A DNA stretch of 64,000 nt from Pagrus major (taxonomy: Eukaryota > Chordata > Actinopteri > Spariformes > Sparidae). The position numbers were made by a program, and so were the translations under genes. Where the stretch lies: positions 18,431,466 to 18,495,465 of the forward strand of contig NC_133236.1 of assembly GCF_040436345.1 (NCBI RefSeq). The letters are read 5' to 3'. The notes beneath the pieces are model-generated. The model worked only from the letters and a program-made list of their open reading frames with translations, did not search any database and had not been told where the DNA came from. This document shows, one piece after another, positions 26,001 through 41,000 of this stretch; within the stretch, counting starts at the first letter, position 1, and the number at the start of each line of letters is the position of its first letter.

Positions 26001-29000
26001 GATCTCCCAGATCGCCGCGTCACAGCGAGGTGCTCAGCTGTCCCCCTCGCGGGATGCCTGACCAGCTCACACTAATCTCCAGACTGAGCTAAATTTACAC
26101 ATACACAGATTATTCTCACCTCTATGAGGCTGCAGATAAGTGTGCACGCTTGCAAGACACAGCATGTGTTAACACTATGCTAATTTCTTTTTTGTTGTTT
26201 TTCTTTTGGCCCTTCTCTGTACAGTGTAAGAATGATGTTAGAATAATGCAAACTGGAACTCCTACCTAATCTAAAGCCTCATTTCTGCACTGGCTGGAGC
26301 TGAATTAGGTTGTATAATACCATCCGGAAAATCCATTTTTCTCACCAGAGGTTGCAGACAGTGCACAAGTGGAGTAACAAGACAGAGTTGTATTCCCCCA
26401 ATGAGATCCTTGAGCATGGAAATTTGTTATCTTTGACAATACTGCTGCAGAAGCTTTGTCAGCTTTGCGCCAAGTGAGCAGTGCTGCATCAGGTGACTGC
26501 TGTATCTGAATGATAGATGGCAGGCTGTTTTTAATGATGTGTGAATATGGTTGAATCAATCAGGATGACATAGAGACCTTAGCTGCAGACCTGCAACAGG
26601 CCTGGTCTCGTTGTGTCCCCTTTCCTGCTAAGACAGACCTAAAGAGTAACGTAAGGATTTATACCACTGGGAGTGGGAGTGAAAACACTGTAAATCTGGC
26701 TCACGGGACACCTTATTGCTACGCTGGCAGGGCCAGGAGAGTAATGAATCCTACTGTACAGTCATTGTGCTGGAGGGCTGAACATGGTGTGTTCATATAA
26801 ACATTTTTGTGTGAGTTTACCTGGGATAACCCTGTCTTTTATCACTTCAGACAGTTAACAATACACAAGGAAAATAAGGAATTGTTGAGGAAACCTGCAA
26901 AATAAACTTGATTGGTGACAGCAGTTACCACAGCACTGGTGCTGTAATTGCATAGAAATATCTCCTGCCGGAAAATTTTCAAGTGATTCTGTTTTACTCC
27001 TGTTTGGACTTTATTTATAGGAGCATTTCCCGCCTACAGCAGCCTAAAAATTGCTTAGTTTACAGGGTTTTTTCCTACCAATTTCCAGCTTAGGCACAGC
27101 TCCCAAGCCAATTTGGGCAGCATCACCACCAACTAAGCTGAATAAATGTAAAATCAATTTGCAAAGTATCAAAACTAACAACATTATTTTTCGCAGATCG
27201 AATGGTTCTAGTTAGTCCCCAGTGGACTTCTTTTGCAAGTTTTATTGTTAAGCTTTTGTAGGTTGTTAATGTATTATATGCATTAGCTTTTCCATCATTT
27301 GTGCACAGATATAATAACGGTTCAAAATGATGTGAAAATTGGTTATTTTTCATTGAAAAACATAAAATGGAAAAAACCCCGTCCCAAACAAGCAGTCCTC
27401 CACCGACCTAGGGAAACACTGGTAAATACTGTAACCTTATAAGGTATACCAACTTTACAAAAGCTACCTCAGATTTCTGGTGGTTATTAAACTGACTTGA
27501 CGTTTGACCTGTAATGTTGTTTTTATCTTTTATTTTTCCCCACCCATTATTCTGATTGGGAATTTTATAAGCTTTTTGTCTCCTCTTTTCCCAAGCTTAT
27601 AAAAATTCTGAGAACCACAGCACAATGTTGGTGAAAATACTATGTGATCACTCAATCATGCACCTGCTGAGCTAAACTTATGTAGCTTTTTACTGTCTGA
27701 TATAGCTCCTGATACATATTTCTTTGAGAGTTTAAACAACCCAATAGTGTTATATTGAATTGGATTTTTTTTTTATGATTGTGGCAGAGGCACTCTTTAT
27801 TTGAGGTGAGGTGGAGGCCTCAACATTACAACTGTATAGGAAACTGAAATAAATCCCACTGACAAGCAAGATGTGCATTTCAAAAAACAGTTTTCTACCA
27901 CTGTGCTTTTAAAGTTTGTGCGTTACTATGTACGTGCAAAATCATCTCTTGTTCTAAAACAGGTGATATTGAGATGGATTTGTAAATGTAGCTGTCACAA
28001 TCAAGTGGCATTGACGTAAGAGGATGTTGTAGCGTATATTGCTGGAGCAAGAACTGTGTACTTTAATGACACCTGTTGTACTGGACCATGTGGAAAGGAT
28101 GATGTTGTTTGGGAAAAATCAGGAAAAGACTGGCTGGCTTATCCAACTTTCAGCCACTGATCTGTTGGACTTGCACTCAGAGAGCGTAAGCCCCGCTAAA
28201 ACCAGCCCTGTGTTGTGTGTGTGTTTGAGCGTGTATAGCCCACGTGCTTCACTTGACGAGAGCAGAGCTGCTCCCTGCTTAGGATTATTCCTCTGGGAAA
28301 AGGCTGAGTCACGCTACAGAAGACCAGACAGATAGAGACACAGACAGAGGAGGGGGCTTGATGGAGATCTTTTAAGATGGATGGCACTGAATAGTTTGAT
28401 CTATACTGCTCTCTGTCAGTGATCCACACCTTCTTCCTCTGCATCTAGTTTTGTAAGGGTAATCATGATCCATCTCTGTAACCACTGACCTCTGGGTAAA
28501 TGCAGAAACCCATGCATCTATGAGGCACTGCTGTAAGAGGCTGTACAGTTTACTCTATGTTTGATCTTTAAACCAAAAGATGCTGTTTTCTGTAGGGGTG
28601 TTCATGCATCAGTGTCTCTTCAGAAATTCAGACATTCAGATTTGGAAAAAATAGACACTTTCTGTACGATTAAAATGGGAACCTTTTGCATTAAAACATA
28701 CAGAACACTCTGGAAATGTCCATCGAAGAGAAGTGTGGCTGTACAACACTCTGATAAGACATGGAATAATTGAATCTTATTGTCTGTAATATATAGGATA
28801 TTAGCAGCTCCTTTGTGAGTTTTTCAGAATGAGGTTAACCCACTTTGTGATGTATTTTCATCTGGCTCGATGCTAAATTTAGTTCATCGAAATGTTGGAT
28901 CTTGGATTTTACTTACTTACTTACTGTATTTTAGGCATTTCAGCCAATGCTCCAGTGAAGAGCAACTTGCTGAGTGTGTGCAGGCAAAGAGCTCAGAGTC

Positions 29001-32000
29001 CTGATAAAGGTCACTCTGACCAAGGCACTGTGTTTTTGATCATCTCATGTTATCTGTTGTAGTTAAGGAGACAAAGCTGTGTCACGGGAAGGCCACTGTG
29101 TTGTGTGTAATATGGCAGTCAAAGAATTTAGCAATCGGTACTGAGTTAATTTGCATATTTAACTGAAAATACAGTCAGGGTCACACACACTGGCCCTCAT
29201 AAGGATGTAGGACAGCCTCTCTAATCATCCCCTTCTTCCTTTTATTTCTATTCCTCTGTCTTTAAGGTGGTCTTGGTGCGGTGGAATGAGCCCTTTCAGA
29301 AACTGGCCACCTGTGATACAGATGGAGGGATCTTTGTTTGGATCCAGTACGAGGGTCGATGGTCTGTGGAGCTGGTCAATGACCGTGGAGCGCAGGTAAA
29401 AAGCATCACATAATTAAATCAGAAACTGAACTGCATTTTTACTTTTGTGATATCACTTTTTACATGACACAGAAAATGAAAAAAAAATTCTCAGAAATAA
29501 TGGAGTGCGTATGAATAGCTAGTAGAAACACCATGAACCTGTATGGAGAGTTTTTCTTGCACATTTCCACCATATTGTGACTGTCTGAGCCATTTGTCTC
29601 GAACATCTCCCTAAAATTGCACGTGCTGATTTGAATAATAACTCCAAAGCAAGCGTACAATGAGCAGACCTGATCCGTCAATCAGTGTCATCTGATGAGT
29701 CTGACACATCCTGATGGCATCTTATCTTTTGTGATCAATTTAGTGAGCAGATGAGTCTAAACAGTAAACAATAGCCTCTCTCTTTAAATATATTGTCTAT
29801 ACACTTAAAAACTAAAAGTGCCTCTGCTCTTTTCCCTCAAGGTTAAGGTTTTATTTCTTTTTTTTTTTTTTAATTTAGTTTTTATTGACATTCTGCCACA
29901 AATATGACATGTATTTCCATTTAAAATATTCGTCACAAAATCAGCATAAATGTCTTTTTTCTAGTAATAAAAGAACACAAAAAACAAAACTAAAACATGA
30001 ACATTTAGGGAGTTAGGTATGGTTACTATTACATATACAGCCTATTTATCTCAGGTTAAGCAAGTCAAAGTCCGGCCTGCGTGGTGTGATATAGTCTATC
30101 CATTTCTTCCAGCGTGAAGTAAACAAGTCCTTCTTGTAATTCAGATCTGCAGTTAATTTCTCCATTCTGCATATATCCATCGTAATGTCCATCCACATGG
30201 TCAATGTTGGACTCTCATGTGAAAGCCATTTTCTCGTAAGTGCCTTTTTGCCTGCCACCAGCAAAATACTAAGTAAATGTTTGTCTCTCTTTGTCCATCC
30301 TTCAGGCATGAGTCCAAAAAAAATAACTTTGCTTTGCAAGGGCAGGTGACTCCCAAAAATGTCTTGTATTGCCTTATGTATTTCCTTCCAATAATTTTTA
30401 ATAACATGACATTCCCAAAAAACATGATAATGATTTGCATTCATACTTCCACAATTTCGCCAGCAGGCTGGGGAATTACCTTTATAATGAGATTTTTGGT
30501 AAGGTGTAATAAAATATCTAATCAGGCTCTTCCAGCCAAACTCCTTCCAACTCTGTGAGCTGCTACACTTCCATTGATATTCCCAGATTATTCCCCATTC
30601 ATCCTCTGACAAATCTATTCCTCCTTCCATTTCCCATTTTGTTTTAATGTACAGGGTTGAATGTGCTTTCTTGTTTATAAGCCCTTTATATAAACCTGAA
30701 ATAATACCTCTATCTTTGTTCGCACCATATGCCCTTTTAAATACATCTAACAGCTGTTTGCTCGATTCTGATATAAATATCAACTTGTTACTGATAAAAT
30801 GTCTCAGCTGCAGGTAGCGGTAAAAGTCCTGTGCCTCTAGAGCATATTTCTCTTTAATTTGTTCAAAACTAAGTAGTGTATTTTCCTTTATTATCTTACA
30901 TAAAGCTGTTAATCCTTTATTTGTCCATTCCTTGAATCTCATATCTAATTTATTTGGAACAAATTGTGTGTCATATGCACACCATTTAAGGACCACAATA
31001 TCCTCTTCTAATTTGTATTCTGTTATTACTGTTTTCCATATTTTAAGTGTCAACTTGAACCATGGGTTTTCTGTATTTTTTATAAATTCTTGAAGGCTGC
31101 TATCGGCTATAAGTGCTTGTATGGGAATGGAAGTCAGACCCTCTTCAATATTTTTCCACTGAGCATCGTAGGAAGGATTACACCAGCATATCATAGGTCT
31201 CAGTTGTGCTGCCCAGTAGTAATCTCTAAGGGAAGGAAGGCCCCATCCTCCTTTTGCTTTTGTCAATTGGAGGGTTTTAAATCGGATTCGAGGTCTCTTA
31301 CCTTGCCATATGTATCTGGACAACATTTTGTCCCATTCATTAAATTGTTTTTGGCTTATTTCTATTGGTAAGGTTTGAAATAAGTACAGTAATTTGGGGA
31401 GAATGTTCATTTTAATCGAGTCTATTCTTGAACTGAAACTTAAGTATGGGATTAGATTCCATCTTCCTATATCCTCTTTAATTTTTTTTTGTATCGGTGA
31501 ATAATTATATTGTAATAGTTCTGTGAGGTCCTTCGGTATTACTACCCCCAAATACTTAAAATATTCTGTTTCCCACGCTAAATTATACTTACTCCTAATT
31601 TCACCTGGTGGCCTGTAGTTGTAGGTTAAGGTTTTATTTCAAGTACAAGCGTATTAAGTTATACTGACATTAGCAGAGCATTATTATAGCTGAGGCAGAC
31701 TCATTTGCTATCAACAGTACAAGAGGCTGTGTTAAAATTGACAAGTGTGTGAGTGTAAATGTCTCACTACTGGCCCCTTGAGGCTGTGTTTTGAAATGAC
31801 TTTGTCATCATTAGACTCCTGCTAGTGAGCATACCCGGTACCTAAAACACTTGAACATTGTTAATTAAGACCAGTGTCTCATTCGTGCTGGTAATTGGGC
31901 AGATGTTGCATTTTATAATGTTTACTATAGGGATACAGTTAATGATTAGTGTGATACTTAATCATTTTGTCTATAAAATACCTGGAATTTATGGGCATGC

Positions 32001-35000
32001 CTATTATAATACCCCATAGCCCAAGGTGGCTTCATTAAATTGTATTGTCTAATCAGCAGTCCAAAACCAAAATATAATCTATTTTCTATCATGTATGACA
32101 AAGAAAAATGGCAAATCCTCACATTGGAAATGAGAGGAAGTTTGCCATTTTTGCTTGAAAAGTGACTAATGGCCTAATTGGCAACTATTTTGAAAATGGA
32201 TTAATCTTATGTTAATCAGCTTATTGATAAATCAAGTAATTGTTTCAGCTCTTCATAACAAAATCAACATGCGAGGCTTTAGGTGTATGCAAGGTTGGAG
32301 TGAGTGACAGCTAATAGTCATTTTTACAATGACTATTAGCTGCTTTAATAAATTAGCATCCTGTCATTAGATGTTTACATAATTTATCTGTTTCCCTGTA
32401 GGTAAGTGACTTTACCTGGTCCCATGATGGCACACAAGCTCTTATCTCCTACCGTGATGGCTTTGTCCTGGTGGGATCAGTCAGCGGGCAGAGACACTGG
32501 TCCTCCGAGATCAACCTGGAAAGCCAGATCACCTGTGGTATCTGGACGCCCGATGACCAGCAGGTAAGGCACGCACGCACGAACACACGCACGCACGCAC
32601 GCGCACACACACACCACAGAATTGTGATGAGTACAATTTTTCCGCCTAACACTGCGCCAGCCTTTGAATGCTGATGGATGTAGAAGTTTGAGGTTTTCAT
32701 TTGCCACTTTTAGTATGTGGGCTTGTCATTCAGAAGGCAGAGACAGGCCCTTAGGGAGATCATCTGTGAGTGACAGCAAGCATCCTCTGTCTTGAATGCG
32801 TTGTGGTTTTGTTAGGCTATGTTTTTGCTTTCACGCTGTTAGATTGTCAGCTCGGGTTGGACATCATCAAACTTTCAGATTGTATATGCGTCTCTGTCTT
32901 TGTTCATCGCTTTCATCCCATTTATGTCTACTTCTTTAAGGTGTTTTCCTTGTGATATGCATTTCTCTTGCTCTCTATCTGTCATCTCCTTTTCTATATC
33001 GTAGTGTGCCTGCCTTTTCATCTTTGTTCTTCTGCCTTTGTGTTAAAGTCAAGTTTCTGTCAGCTTTTTCTTTCTCCCTCTTCTTCTCCCTGATAACATT
33101 TTCCTGTATCTTTCTAGGTGTTGTTTGGTACTGCAGATGGACAAGTGATAGTGATGGACTGCCATGGGCGCATGCTGGCCCACATTCTGCTGCATGAGTC
33201 GGATGGCATCGTCAGCATGTCCTGGAACTATCCCAGTTTCCTGGTGGAGGACAGCAGTGAGAGCGACACAGACTCTGACGACTACTCCCCACCGCAAGGT
33301 ACCTGCTCAGGGTTCAATTTGAAAAGACGGCTCCTCATGGCTTCTTCAGGCTCACAATTGAACAACGTCCAGTGTAGACATGATGTAAGACTATAACCTG
33401 ATGTAGTAATGGAGGACAATGAAGGTTTATCTAGTAAGGAGTCATGCCTGTAGGCAGTATAGTGCAGATGTAGATTAGTCCAGCTGTTTATCCGTAGGTA
33501 CTACCTTGCAGAAGAAGGCAGATGTTGGACCATCTGTGAGCTTCTAACTCCATCTTTTACTGCTCCATCAATTCTTCGTCATGCTCTTAGTCCAATTGGA
33601 AAGGGGAAAGATTTCCAACTGGGCGCACCAGGTGGGAACACAAGTTATGGCTGGTAGGTCTGCACTATATTATCATTAGTTTCCTCAGTCCCCCTGGTAT
33701 TCTCATGAATATTTTAGCTCTGGGTACAGGTGGACATTAATTGTGCCTGCGTCCTCTGTGAAGTCATTAGTTAAATATGCAGATCATATTATCTATGAAT
33801 GAGATGGAAAAAGAGAGAAATAGTAATTGATAAATTAACAGTGGATCAGATCACAAAACATGCTCAGCCGTGTGCGTCTGAGCTACACTTGGAGCCGGCC
33901 ATTAACACCGTCTGCTCTTTGCATTATCTTATGTATTGCATTGTCTATCTTGAGATACCTGCTTTGCCCTGTATAGTAGTACAGGGTGTATTTTATTCCA
34001 AATAAGATCACACTTGGCATGTTCTTGAATGAGGCACCAAACACCAACTGCGGGTTTCTTAATTTAACCAGCACTATAACAGATCAAGAAGCTTGTAGAT
34101 AATATTATGAGCAGCCAGACCTCTAAAATTTAAACACAAACAAAACTAGAGACCATCCTGAGATGGGATTACACCAGCCAGAACACACACGAATATGTTC
34201 ACTTTCTGACCCATGACTACTCAGTAGTGATTACTACATTATTTAATGAGTACTCAGTACTCTGTCTTCATTTTGATCTCAACTACACGGACAGAGATGG
34301 ACAGAAAAAAAAGCCAGCTTCAGTAAAATGGAGTGGAATGATTGGAACTAGGTTACAGTGATCCGCAACTTAAAACGAATGTGGGCCAGGGCCGGAAAAT
34401 GGGAGGGCAATGACCCCTTTCCTACCTCTCTTCAGGGAACTTAAAAAAGAAGGAAGGGTCATTACGTCACTGAATCTTTGCTGTTGCCAGACTGTGGTGA
34501 CCGCTCTATGGGAGATGCAGGGAGAAACTGCACTAAAACCAAACATATCTACGTCATAAGACTTCTGATGAAGAAATGCCTCCAGAAAATGAAAGAACAA
34601 ACTTCTGAGAGTAGGTTTACCACTGATCAAAGAAAGATTCAGTCACGTAATGCCCCTTCCTTCTTTTTTAAAACACTATTTTAATTTGTTTAGAGGAGAT
34701 GTTGGGTTGAAGAGCAAAAGATATTAATTGAAGCTTATAGTTAGAGAGAGGCAATGCAGGGCAGAAGTATATAGGTAACTTTTATTGAACTATTTTCCAC
34801 GTCTCTGCCAGTTGTGTAGACATTGAGGGAGAGACCATTAATACAAAAAAGAATGTGATGACAGAAGATGGATGACAGAATGTGAAGGTGGAGCATAGTG
34901 AAAGGGCGCTCTCCTGACATCGGGCTGACGTTGCCGCTGGACCTGGATTGTTGTCATAACAGCAGCATCTGTCGCAGTATAAGGGTGTACGAATATAGAT

Positions 35001-38000
35001 TGTATGACGATGTATTGTCTTGAATGAAGATGAAATTAAGCATATTGTTAAAATGGGCTTGAGTGTGATACCACAGTTGACTACATGCTATTGACTCTAC
35101 AGCTTATAGAAAAAAATGAAGGAAAAAAAAAAACCCTGGCCCAAACAGTTGCAAGACAAAATTTCGTTAATCCTCTAATGATTCAAGCCACTTCAGCTTT
35201 TCCTGTGCCGACAGCCTACAGAAATATACAATGGTAGTAATCAAGAACAGTCAACAGTGAGCCTGAGAGCATATCTGGTGATTTCACTGTCCATTGACAA
35301 TGCATAGCTAGCCAGTGTGCATCTGGTGCACTGAGACATGAACAGTCACACAAGAGAAGTAGTTAGCTTTTCCACCCTGCTGCTTCTTTCACTGTGCACA
35401 CCAGCCCACGTAACGGCCTCATTTTTATTGGTTCCTTTTCTGTCTTTTTGCCTCCTTTTCTCCTGAGCTTAATTAGTCCCAGTTGCTAAGGCTGTATTGG
35501 TGAGGGTCTGTCCTCCTCCTGCTGTGCTATTTTTCCCCCTCCCTTCACTGTGGGCCAAGTGGTTAAGCTGAAAAGTGCTTGCCTTAGCTGGAACACTGAT
35601 TATGCTCTAACTCACTAATTAAACTGGTCAATAGTAATTGATTGGCCCTGATAGAAATTATCTCTCAAGTCGACAACCTGACCGAGACACCAGGCCGCCT
35701 CTTCCCCTGCCTGCCAGATCTCTCTGTCATGATATATGATGATGACCCATTATCACTGCACTGCACAGCACAACACACGGCTTTCACAGCAGCATCATAT
35801 ATCTGTTTTAATGCAACACACATTCTAAGCTGGTTACTATAGGGAAGAAGTACCTGTTGGGGCCTGAAAGTCAGAAGAGGAGGTGGATATTTAATTTGTG
35901 TTGGTATTTGGGTCATTACAGGACTCTGGGACAGGACGGACTCAAGGATGTTTTAATGGAAAATGTATGGGTAGTTGTCTGAGGGTGTTTTATTTATAGC
36001 GGCTTGACTGAGAATGCCACTTATTTGCAGCTAAAAATGCAGCAATGAGATGTGCTGACTGTGTTGGGGCAATTATGTGTTGTCTTGAATAGGACACAGT
36101 GGAAACCCACTGAAAAATGAATTACAGCTGCCAAAGAAGTGGATCTTGTCCTTGCTGCTCTCATTAGTGCCCCCCACTATCTACAGTAAACACAGTGTTA
36201 CGAATGAGAATGTATAGTCTTTTTTTATCCCACTGAGAGTGTTAGAGAAGCGGAGCGTGCTGCAGGCTGATACAGTAGACCTCCTGAGATTTTGCTTATT
36301 TTATCACATTCTCCTTGATTTTTGTGCTTCTGCCATGGGTGAGTAGGCTACGTACCTAAATCCTTCTATGAAGAAATGTCGATGTAGTGAAGTGAAACAT
36401 GATCCCGAAACAGTACAGGGTGTTTTATTTTGAAAATTGACCGGATGCACTATGCTGATCCTGTGTGTGACTTCCTGCCCCACACGATCTGCTCTGTTCA
36501 GCTTGATGCGACTGCGGTCCGCCTCCGTCAAAATAGATTCAACGCGTATTCTCCGCGTACCAGAGCGGAGAGCTGCTTCTGGGTCACTGTTGAGACTTGC
36601 CGTGGCTCTGCTGGTGGAAATATGAGCGTTTACTAGAACGGCCGTGATCAGCTCTGGCGACCGGTCCCGGTGGAATCTAGGGGTCACACTGCCTGTCTAA
36701 TTTGTTTGTGTTGTCCTTTGTCTCTTCTCAGTGCACAGCCAGAAACCACTGCTGACAGTCAGCTTCACCTCTGGAGACATCAGTCTGATGAACAACTACG
36801 ATGACCTCTCTCCCACCCTCATCCGCACCGGTCTGAAAGGTGTGTGGGTGACCAACTTTGTCTCTTTCCTTGTTTTATTGCTTCTCTCAATCACCTGTTT
36901 ATACCTATTTACAAATCATATGTCATGGAATTTTGTGTTTTCTATATTTTGTCAAAATCAGCTGCTTATTTTAATTTATATAACATTACTACCATTTTCT
37001 CTCCTGTGACTTGTGCTATAGATGTGGTGGTCCAGTGGTGCTCACAGGGGGACCTCCTTGCAGTGGCAGGGATGGAGAGGACCCTCCTCTCCCCTGACCC
37101 CTCCTGTCCTCCCCCCACCAGGAACGCCATTGTCAAGTTCTACAACGTTCGGGGTGAACACATCTACACACTGGACACGCCAGCACAGGTGAGCAACTTT
37201 AACAGGGCCCAATAATGTCATGTGTTTATAGTTTGTGTACTTAAACTTGCATTTATTGTAATTTGTCCCTTCCTGAATGATTAGACTTTCCCTCAGTATT
37301 TATTTGAAGACCTAAGACGTCACTAGTTGCAGGAAATCCTGCCAAGTGGCTGTCTCTAAGGAAAAATACCTCAATTAGGCTCTTTATAAAGTGATACTTA
37401 GAAATATAAAATGTTTTTTATAGATATAAACTCTACTGCTGCTGTTTACACTGTTGTCTAGCATGTGTATGTTTAGTTATCCTAGATTTAGGACAATTTA
37501 GAAAGAATTATATCAATTGTATTTCATTTGAAAGGATACACCTTTCTGGTGTTTTTATTTTGTGGTGCAAACCAAAGTCATTTATTCCAACTGCTGAAAA
37601 CCCAAAGGTATAAAGGTAGCACACACACGAATCCAAATCCAAATCCGATTTCACCAATTTATTCTAGGCCTAGTTGCCTGCATCAGAGCATGCAGGAAAA
37701 TGGAAGTCATGTCATTTATATACAGGGTAGTTGTTGGTAGGTGATTGGTTAAAGGGTCTCATGGTAATTAATGTCCTATGGTCCTGTATACTTCTTTTCT
37801 TGACAATATAACAATGACTGTAGGTGAAATATAGGTGAAATGGTAAATTCCCCCATACAATTTAACAGTTCAAGCTGAGTTTACATGTTTCCATGTTTTG
37901 AAACTTGTTTATATCAAATTGTCTTTGGAATAGACTAACCCTATTCGTCAGTTGAAATACATCAACCACCAGTTGTTTGTACTTTCTGGCATTAAATATG

Positions 38001-41000
38001 TTAAACTGTGTCAGACCTTCCAAAAAATGTTTTGAATATGACTGTGGCACAACAGTCAGAAACCTTAACATTCATTTTCATGCAGAATCTTTTGAAAGGA
38101 TGTAGAGTAGTATGTGGTAAAAGTGACAAAACAGTCGTATCCTCTATCTAATGTGTCATGTCCATTACCCTGCAGCGCCCCATCACCACGCTGTGCTGGG
38201 GTCACCGTGACTCTCGTCTGTTCTTGGCCTGTGGCCCGGCGCTCTACGTTGTGCGGGTGGAGCACCGTGTTGCCAACCTGCAGCTCCTCTGCCAGCAAGG
38301 CATTGCCACAGCAGTGAAGGAGGAAAAAGATGTTGCCAAGCTCACCATGCCTTCCCGCCTCTGTTCTTACGTCACCACTGCTTTCGTCCCCACCATCAAG
38401 GTAACATGGGACAAGAGTTGCTAGATCCATTAAAACCATAAAAATAAATGTGAAGAGCCTTGTGGAAATGTACTTTATTGTTAGCCATGACATGATTTTT
38501 GAACTACACTACATCCTCATGTTTTGTCTTTCAGCCTCCCATCCCAGATCCCAACAACATGCGTGATTTTGTGAGCTACCCAACAGCTGGAAATGAACGT
38601 CTGCACTGTACCATGAAGCGTACGGAGGACAACCCTGAGGTTGGGGGGCCTTGCTACACTCTGTACCTGGAGTACCTAGGAGGTCTGGTGCCGATCCTCA
38701 AAGGCCGACGAATAAGTAAACTGCGTCCAGAGTTTGTCATCATGGACCCCAAGACAGATGGGAAAACAGGTAAAACTTAGCCTTCTTCATATTGGCAATA
38801 CAAAATGTACATGTTTTTTAAACCTTATTTTTGTTATTATTTCCATTTAAATACATTTTAATTTTGATAACAATACAGTGGATTCTGGTTCATAATAGGG
38901 CTGCAACTAACGATGATTTTCATTGTCGATTAATCTATAATTGATAATTTCTCAATTAACTGATTAGATGTTTTGGTCTCTAGAATGTCAGAAAATAGTG
39001 AAAATGTCAGTCAGTGTTTCACAAAGCTAAAGATGGAATCCTCAAATGTTTTGATCTGTCATCGAGGAGTAAAGAAACCAGAAAATATTCACATTTAAGA
39101 AGCTTGAATCAGAGAAATTTGCCTTTATTTAATTTTTTTTTAGAATATCACTTAAACCAGTTAATCAATTATCAGAATAGTCGGCGATTTATTTAATAGT
39201 TGACAACTAATCAATCTATTGTTGCAGCTCTGATTTGTAACTCGTAATTCTTTCAGTGTGCTTTTACTGCCCTCTGTGTAACTGACCTGGATTTTGGATG
39301 GCTGTAAAAGAAACAAATGACTGTGTTTTAATCATAACATACATATGGTTTACTGTTTGTAAAGATTCCAATGGAGCTGCTAAATGCATTTGTCTGGCAC
39401 AGTACTTTTCCAGTTGTTTGAGTTTCTTGAGCTGGCACTCAGAGCGAATATGTTTTAGTCACATAAGGCAGACTGGGCCCATGTTAATTAAAAGCTGCTT
39501 AATGGGGGCTGTGATGGCCCCTGGGTTCCTCATAAATCAACCCGCACCCTCCCCACACAGTGATAAATGGAGCCAGCCATGAAATGGTTCCAGCCCATCC
39601 ACACTTTAATGTCCATCAAATAAATTAGCTTGACCTAAACTGGAGCAGCAGTGGTTCAAAGACTCCACATGCATAATGAAAAAGACCAGAATTTAAACCA
39701 CTGAGACAATGGTTTGGATTGAATGGGTCTAAATGCTTATCTGTAGAAACAATGGAACATTGCAGCAGCCATCTTTTTTGTAAAAAATGATGAAGGTTTT
39801 GCCTTGAGGTTGTTAAAACTATATTTCCTGTGCCAACTTAATTCTGATCATTTCCAAAGACGGCTTTTTTGTGGTGTATCTTAAATTCCTCTTTGATTTC
39901 GTTCAAAAGTTTCAACCCTTTGAAACAGCAGGATTATAAACATTTTAACTAGAATTAAATTGTTATTTTGAACATCAAGGTTGCAGGGGTTTCCCACATC
40001 ATTGTAAATAACAGAACAAAAAATACCACATATAAGCTGTGTTTAATGTTAAAGTTTATCTCAAGAACTACACATTTACAATCCATTTTATTAAAATTGA
40101 CTTCACTCTTTCAATCCTCCTTTTTTATTTTCTCTCAACAGATGAAATATACGGCAACAGTCTGATATCTGCAATGATTGACAGCTGTAACTGCTCCGAC
40201 TCCAGTGACATTGAGCTGAGTGATGACTGGGTTGGCAAGAAATCTCCAAAGATATCCAGAGGCAGCAAATCCCCCAAACTGCCCAGGTAACCAGACACCT
40301 GACCAGTGTCTACTGCAGCATTATTACCTCTTTTACTAATATTTCATGTTTTACTAATATTTCACGTTTTAAGTGTGTGACACTTGGTCCCATCAGCAGT
40401 CAACGGTCCACGTGAAATGGGCAAGCAGCTGATTGGTTTTCTCCATAAAATATTAGATAAATCAAGTGAAGGTGGTTTAGTTTACATATTGCGTAATTAA
40501 TCTATCTAAAGCAAGAAACCTTTTTTTGCAAATTTAGTTTTATTTTTAAACATTCAATTTCTCCCAATTATTCAGTGTTAGTTTAGATGCATCTGTGGCG
40601 GCAAAGAACCAAAGCATGCATTCTGATGTCTCAGATTACTGTCACTCCATCCTTCAACTGCATGAAAACATTAAATGAATCTTTGAACAAATTAAAATGA
40701 ATTGATTTAATATTTCTGCCAAATACACTGCATTATAATTTACTCCTGTTTGATTCTTCATTGTATCTCTGGAATTAATTTCATAATTACCGTGGCATCC
40801 CTGTAGTCCCTTAACTTTCCTTCTTACATTAACCCTTGGCATATGTTTCTAATTCTAGTGAAATGTTCTTTGGTTGCTTTTGGTTCACTGCATGCCTAAA
40901 CCTTCTTCTTTTATTTGCTACCTTCTCTGTAGAGACTTAGTTTGTCCCTTTACCAACAGGATCAACATTGATCCCAGGAAATCACCCAAACTGTCCCGTG

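Larger units (their letters stand above)
14263..29266 (+). other. tulp4: tulp4 intron 1 (15 kb)
   Basis: No coding exon is supported in this intron. It carries the repeats listed separately at 14560-15345, 15496-15832, 16842-17155 and 19422-20347, short GT and AT simple repeats (GT run at 18591-18607), and diverged fragments of the common 'GGCTGCAACTAA' family near 18888 and 20560-20730. Stretches 20350-29266 look like ordinary intron with no clear element of high copy number that I can name. Confidence 0.6.

Noticed and set aside
30277-30558. Plus-strand open frame within the LINE
   Set aside because: Antisense shadow of the L1 ORF2 reading.
36304-36687. 127-residue minus-strand frame in tulp4 intron 4
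   Set aside because: It covers a GC-rich probable dispersed repeat and matches no family I know.
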